A stretch of 24,269 bases of DNA. Origin: a virus. Each line of letters opens with the position of its first letter. Position 1 is the first letter of the stretch. The notes under the pieces were generated by a model, which was not told the origin of the DNA, ran no database searches, and worked only from the letters and a program-made list of their open reading frames with translations. The stretch is taken from positions 1 to 24,269 of IMG/VR virus record IMGVR_UViG_3300017770_000161. The stretch is one strand, 5' to 3'. The position numbers and the translations under genes were made by a program. Positions 22,797 through 24,269 of the stretch are shown piece after piece.

Positions 22797-23132
22797 ATGA
22801 GTAATACATACGCAAAAACAGCAACAATAGCATCTGGTGAAACTGCAAGTGACGTTATAGATACTAAAGGTATGGCTTTAGCAGGAGTAAGATTTCCCGC
22901 AGCTTTTACAGGAGCTACTGTAACAATACAATATAGTTTAGATGGAACAGCTAATATGAATACAGTAAATAATGCTGCAGGTGCAGCAATAACATTCACA
23001 AAAGCCTTAAACGGTTGGTGTGCAGTTGACCCGTATACATTTGCATTAGTAAAAGGCGGATACATTAAAGTAGTTTCTGCTAGTTCTGAAGCTGCTGAAA
23101 GACAAATAGATTTAGTATTCGTTAGCGTCTAG
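22797..23132 (+). CDS. small beta-rich head protein (possible decoration protein)
   Basis: 111 aa, behind AGGAAAAT. It starts MSNTYAKTATIASGETASDV, then FPAAFTGATVTIQYSLDGT and ends in IDLVFVSV. Alternating beta strands throughout, with a DG turn in YSLDGTA, indicate a compact beta-sandwich. Proteins of this size and fold right after the capsid gene are often head-decoration or stabilising proteins. Similar sequences starting 'MSNTY.KTATIASG' are, from memory, widespread but unassigned in phages. Role inferred from position. Confidence 0.65.
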   Translation: MSNTYAKTATIASGETASDVIDTKGMALAGVRFPAAFTGATVTIQYSLDGTANMNTVNNAAGAAITFTKALNGWCAVDPYTFALVKGGYIKVVSASSEAAERQIDLVFVSV

Positions 23133-23140
23133 GAGTTACT

Positions 23141-24157
23141 ATGAGTTTAAACATAGGACACCTTATAGACAGGGTTTTTAGAGAGTATCTAGAACCTAAC
23201 GATGACGTATCGTCTTTTACAGTTTTAAAAGATGGTATGACTGATTCTTCTACAGATACAATAATTGATTATGATAATACGTATCTAACATCTGAAGAAG
23301 AAGATGCATTAGGAACTGGTGCTTACATCGAAGTAGGAGAAGAACTAATGCTAGTTGCTTCATTAAATACTTCATCACAACAAATAACTGTTGTTAGAGC
23401 TGCACGTGGTACAACAATTTCTGCACATACTACAGGTGATTTATTAAAAATTAATCCTCCATTTACTCGTAAAGTAGTCTTTGATGCTATATCAGACCAA
23501 GTAGAAAACCTTTACCCTACCTTATTTGCTGTTGAAACAATAACTGCTACTGCAAGTACAGGTTATGTTATATTAGGTACACATGGTTCAGATGCAGATA
23601 CATATAATTATTTAGTAAACCCTATAAAAGCTATATCACAGTACACAGATTTTGCAAGTAATTCAGATTCAACAGGTAGTATGTTTGCACCTGTATCTGT
23701 ACAGTTAATACAATTACCTAATCCATTTGTTTATACAGATGATTCAGGTACTGAAAGAACTAAAACATATACTGATGGACCGTCAGTAGTTAATGCATTA
23801 CAGTTTTATAGTATTGCTTCTGGTAATTCAGCATATGTTACTTTTAAAAAGAAATTTATTGCACCTGCTAATGAAGCAACAACATTAGCTTCTATAGGTT
23901 TAGAATCAGAATATGAACCAATAGTTATGGCAGGAGTAGCTGCACAAATAATGTCAGGTAGAGATATACCTATGGCAACACAAAATTATATAACTGAATC
24001 TTTACAAGCTGCTGTATATCCTGTAGGTTCATCAACAAGTATTAGAAATTCATTATTACAATATCAACAAATACTTATACAACAAGCTAGAAAAAACTTA
24101 AGAGCAAGGTATCCTGAATCCGTATCAATAAACGGCACACATAATCCAGGTATATAA
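23141..24157 (+). CDS. putative head-tail connector or virion structural protein
   Basis: 338 aa, ATG behind AGGAG, which lies over the stop of the preceding gene. The N-terminal helix (IGHLIDRVFREYLEPNDD) is followed by a beta-rich part containing EVGEELMLVASLNTSSQQIT and VVRAARGTTISAH, then a helix RKVVFDAISDQVENLYPTL and a C-terminal helical part (LQYQQILIQQARKNLRARYP). Position after the small head protein fits a connector or neck protein. No enzymatic motif is visible. Ends in TAATG with the next gene. Confidence 0.6.
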   Translation: MSLNIGHLIDRVFREYLEPNDDVSSFTVLKDGMTDSSTDTIIDYDNTYLTSEEEDALGTGAYIEVGEELMLVASLNTSSQQITVVRAARGTTISAHTTGDLLKINPPFTRKVVFDAISDQVENLYPTLFAVETITATASTGYVILGTHGSDADTYNYLVNPIKAISQYTDFASNSDSTGSMFAPVSVQLIQLPNPFVYTDDSGTERTKTYTDGPSVVNALQFYSIASGNSAYVTFKKKFIAPANEATTLASIGLESEYEPIVMAGVAAQIMSGRDIPMATQNYITESLQAAVYPVGSSTSIRNSLLQYQQILIQQARKNLRARYPESVSINGTHNPGI

Positions 24158-24269
24158 TGGTAAGAGTACCTCTTGCATCTGAGATAACAAATCCTAAAAG
24201 ACACGGGTATAGTTTACAATTAGACGATTTACTTATGCGTACAGCTACAGGTCCTAATAGAGTTTTAAC
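24157..24269 (+). CDS. start of a further head-tail gene (runs off window)
   Basis: The first 37 codons are present, from the ATG of a TAATG overlap: MVRVPLASEITNPKRHGYSL, then QLDDLLMRTATGPNRVL. The beginning is not recognisable to me; its position and strand suggest a neck or tail component. The gene continues past the right edge. Confidence 0.6.
   Translation, partial: MVRVPLASEITNPKRHGYSLQLDDLLMRTATGPNRVL

Overview
The window looks like the genome of a tailed double-stranded DNA phage (Caudoviricetes), or a prophage or uncultured viral contig of one. The left part, about 1-6538, is read leftwards and carries early or DNA-metabolism genes. The right part, from 7314 on, is read rightwards and is the packaging and head module in classical order: large terminase, portal, a small conserved virion-module protein, very large putative internal virion proteins, scaffold, major capsid, a small beta-rich head protein, a putative connector, and the start of one more gene. 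The DNA is A+T-rich with TTA/AGA-type codons. Some proteins, notably the small one after the portal, resemble actinobacteriophage proteins, so a low-GC (perhaps aquatic) actinobacterial host is possible. That is inference. No integrase, repressor, tRNA, CRISPR array or insertion sequence was seen.

Left arm, read on the minus strand from 6538 down to 1: a CxxC protein (6233-6538), an acidic orphan (5776-6111), four tightly overlapping tiny genes ending in a 50-aa zinc-ribbon-like protein (4970-5711), an acidic protein (4241-4705), a MoxR-type AAA+ ATPase translationally coupled to a von Willebrand A protein that also has a HELGH metallopeptidase motif (2071-4216), a small HTH-like protein coupled to a calcineurin-like phosphoesterase (505-1795), a 51-aa orphan (333-488), and the N-terminus of a protein resembling Rad52-type single-strand annealing proteins (1-273).

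Right arm: a promoter at 7250-7278 drives a terminase whose N-terminus carries a four-cysteine zinc-finger-like motif and a possible HTH. Portal follows by overlap, and the next genes are linked by repeated TAATG stop/start overlaps. Scaffold and capsid have strong GGAGGT ribosome-binding sites and a private leader with a candidate promoter.

The most unusual part lies between the genes. Four non-coding stretches (1855-2063, 4777-5014, 6678-7127, 20919-21065) are packed with perfect, often abutting inverted repeats that read as multi-helix RNAs: a candidate three-way junction with a GUAA tetraloop upstream of terL, mutually exclusive arms in the 4777-5014 leader, and a candidate H-type pseudoknot in the capsid-operon leader. 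GNRA tetraloop polarity agrees with the transcribed strand in the two left-arm elements. In addition, most left-arm genes that have a GAAAGGA ribosome-binding site are preceded by a hairpin, and two of these share a UUUUCGG loop. None of these elements could be matched to a known RNA family by eye. All pairings were found by hand, without folding software.
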